Assembly (NCBI GenBank): GCA_013400975.1
Contig: WBMZ01011745.1
Coordinates: 45,542-109,541, forward strand
DNA length: 64,000 nucleotides
Origin: Atrichornis clamosus
Lineage: Eukaryota > Chordata > Aves > Passeriformes > Menuridae
Direction of reading: 5' to 3'
Shown here: positions 62,163 through 64,000 of the stretch, one piece after another
How positions within the stretch are numbered: the first letter of the stretch is position 1
Layout of the letters: every line of letters begins with the position of its first letter
Notes under the pieces: model-generated
Told to the model about the DNA's origin: nothing
The model's database searches: none
Seen by the model: the letters and a program-made list of their open reading frames with translations, nothing else
Program-made: the position numbers and the translations under genes

Positions 62163-63689
62163 AATCTGGAAGAGCAGGGTGGTGTTGGACCCAATGCAAC
62201 TCTTACTGGTAGCATTGATGATGCAACATTAGCAGCATCCATATAAATCCGAAAGACCATCCTAGCTGAATGTTGGGCTCTTTGCTGGACTTCTCCCTTG
62301 TAAGTACAGAGGACAGTCAGGAGATTAGCACATCACCTGGAACAGGGCAAGAGGCTCTAATATTGACTCCAGGACTGTCAGGCTGCCCCCGATCCCATTG
62401 TCAATAAAACTATTGATGTGTATAAGCACTTCTCTCAGGCGCTTGGATGTTCACTTCTCTTCCCCTTGGATCTGAAACCTGGCAACCCTGTTGCTGCCTG
62501 TCAGGAGCCAGAAGTCCAGACCTAGGGCCCTGAAGCCAAGACCCAGAGACCTGGAGGAGATTTGCTAAGGATGAGAAGAACATCCAGAGAAGCCGCAACC
62601 AAATCTGGAAAACAACACAGCTCCCTCACATGTAAATTGGGCAGAGATCCTCAGCCCTGCCAATGGCACAGCGTGATCCAAGTTTGCAAGGCCAGTGCTC
62701 CCTTTGATTAATACTGAGGATGTGCAGCATACACTGGACTCTGCAACAGCCCTTTAGGCACAGGGTCTCCTACAAACAGTGTCTCAGGATAAAAAAAACC
62801 CCCAGGTTTTAGGGATACCTGTGAAACAGTCAGTCGACATGTGGACAGGCACAAATAACATCACCTGAAAACAGGAGAGAACAGAAGCACTCCTGCTTTG
62901 CACAGCCATTTCTTAGGCCTTACTGCACTCTCAGGCAAAAGTCCTTCACCAGCAAGTCAGGCATCCTCCACTTTTGTGATCTTCAGACAACAAAGGCATT
63001 TGCTCTTTCAAGCTTTTGCTTAACATTTTCACATGGCATAAATAAGTCAATGTTAATAACAAAAGAAAAATAGTTCCTCAGTTATGAAAGGAAATGCTTT
63101 TCTGCTATGAATTTCAAAGACTCTCATATGCCTAAATGGCACCGTGTAGCAATGGATAACTTTGTATCAAAACATAACTTTTGCACAATGTTCCCTTAGT
63201 GTTATCTAAATTAAAGAACATTTGAGAGGAAATAAAAAGAAAAAAAGAAACCTAACAATCCTAAGAATAAAACTCCAGATAATATCTACTGGATATCAGT
63301 AAGTCAGATCAAAAAGGGTAGGGGAAGAGGCAAAGAAAGGAGAAGAATATGAACAACCATTAGAAAGACTCAGAGATGAGAAGTACTGTCCTCTTGGCTA
63401 GGAATATCCAGCAAAGCACTGTTCCCTCATTCATCTCAACCCTTCCTGTGCCAAATGCACCAGTCCAGGAAAAATGCCCAGTAGGTCTCTTGCAAACTTG
63501 AGAAGTCTCCAGCTCTCCTATATACCTGCGGCCTCAGGGACACAGCAAATTTACTTTTCGTGATTACAAAGAGAACATACATTCTGCACCGAAAGCATCT
63601 GCGAGCCTGGGCTGGGGGGACACAGGATAAGTAAGTGGCGGTCACCAAGCTGCAACTGCTCTTGGTGTCTTTGAGGCACGGCGTGAAGC

Positions 63690-64000
63690 AGAGCGCGGGG
63701 AGGGAGCGGGCTGACCCAGCCGCCTCCTCGCTGACCGGCGGAGCGACTCCCCCCGCAGACCCGGCCGGGGGGCGGCTTCGTGCGCCCATAGGTTGGACCC
63801 GATGATCTCAGAGCTCTTTTCCAACCCAACCGATTCTGTGGCTGTGTGGCGGGGGCGGCCGGCGCGGCCGCGGAGGCCCTGGGCCAGGGGCACCCGCGCC
63901 TCCAGCTCCCCGTCTCCAGCCCTTCGCGGCACTCCCAGCCCTCGGGGCTGCCGATCCCCGCGAGTCCCCCCCGCCGGCCCCGCCGCGGGGCTCGGGGCGG
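63690..64000. promoter_or_regulatory. GC- and CpG-rich stretch, probable edge of a CpG island
   Basis: The base composition changes abruptly from AT-rich intron to very GC-rich sequence with many CpGs, continuing to the window edge and interrupted by the CR1 tail. Given the missing TXNDC5 exon 1 on the minus strand, this is most simply the downstream edge of its promoter CpG island. No TATA box or start site could be placed. Confidence 0.5.
63791..63840 (+). mobile_element. CR1 LINE 3' tail
   Basis: The segment ggttggacccgatgatctca, then gagctcttttccaacccaac, then cgattctgtg matches the 3' UTR end of avian CR1 (GGTTGGACTxGATGATCT...TTCCAACCCAACCATTCTGTG). The terminal ATTCTATG octamer repeats are missing and the 5' end is truncated, as is usual for CR1 insertions. 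This is the main marker of avian origin. Confidence 0.8.

Larger units (their letters stand above)
59569..64000 (-). other. TXNDC5: TXNDC5 intron 1 (partial)
   Basis: Upstream of exon 2 on the coding strand. No segment ending in the expected FAPW plus a split Trp codon and a donor was found, so exon 1 is inferred to lie beyond 64000. The stretch contains a T-run at 59960-59974, a 14-bp inverted repeat (62095-62162), a CR1 3' tail (63791-63840) and a GC-rich end. Confidence 0.7.

Noticed and set aside
63640..64000. TXNDC5 exon 1 inside the GC-rich end
   Set aside because: No minus-strand segment reads towards FAPW with a split Trp codon followed by a GT donor; the open frames here are produced by high GC content.

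Overview
This is vertebrate nuclear DNA carrying two split genes that point towards each other. The organism is most likely a bird, or at least a sauropsid. The evidence is a CR1-type LINE 3' tail near the right edge (63791-63840), moderate intron sizes, and exons that read as BMP6 and TXNDC5. These two genes are neighbours in tetrapods (human 6p24). There is no bacterial-style gene content; most open frames in the window are chance frames inside introns.

Left part (1 to about 40.8 kb, + strand): the 3' portion of BMP6. Bases 1-15067 are intron sequence downstream of an exon 1 that lies outside the window. Six coding exons follow at 15068-15260, 27815-27963, 29202-29399, 37109-37185, 39196-39306 and 39398-39547. 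They encode about 291 residues: the C-terminal half of the latency propeptide, an RTTR convertase site, and a complete 139-residue mature ligand with all seven cystine-knot cysteines. A 3' UTR with AATAAA at 40772 follows.

Middle (about 40.8-42.2 kb): a short tail-to-tail interval. The 3' ends of the two genes may abut or overlap here.

Right part (42.2 kb to the edge, - strand): TXNDC5 (ERp46), a three-domain ER protein disulfide isomerase. Nine exons (2-10) lie at 59419-59568, 56610-56715, 55231-55327, 52829-52944, 50668-50754, 48653-48805, 45779-45861, 42882-43011 and 42202-42324. They encode 347 residues with three CGHC active sites and a C-terminal RDEL retrieval signal. Exon 1 (signal peptide and the first part of domain 1) is not in the window; a GC/CpG-rich stretch at about 63690-64000 suggests that the 5' end lies just beyond the right edge.

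All exon junctions were checked by reading frame and by GT/AG dinucleotides, and the phases join without conflict across both genes. The introns hold ancient repeats (L3/CR1-like LINE fragments, MIR-like SINE fragments), microsatellites, one 28-bp tandem duplication and otherwise unassigned sequence. The two genes share no obvious pathway beyond secretory-pathway biology: BMP6 is a disulfide-rich secreted ligand and TXNDC5 is an ER oxidoreductase. No convincingly new biological system was found. The most notable points are the 3'-end arrangement, a 91-bp BMP6 last intron, and a duplicated linker peptide and in-exon dinucleotide repeat in TXNDC5.
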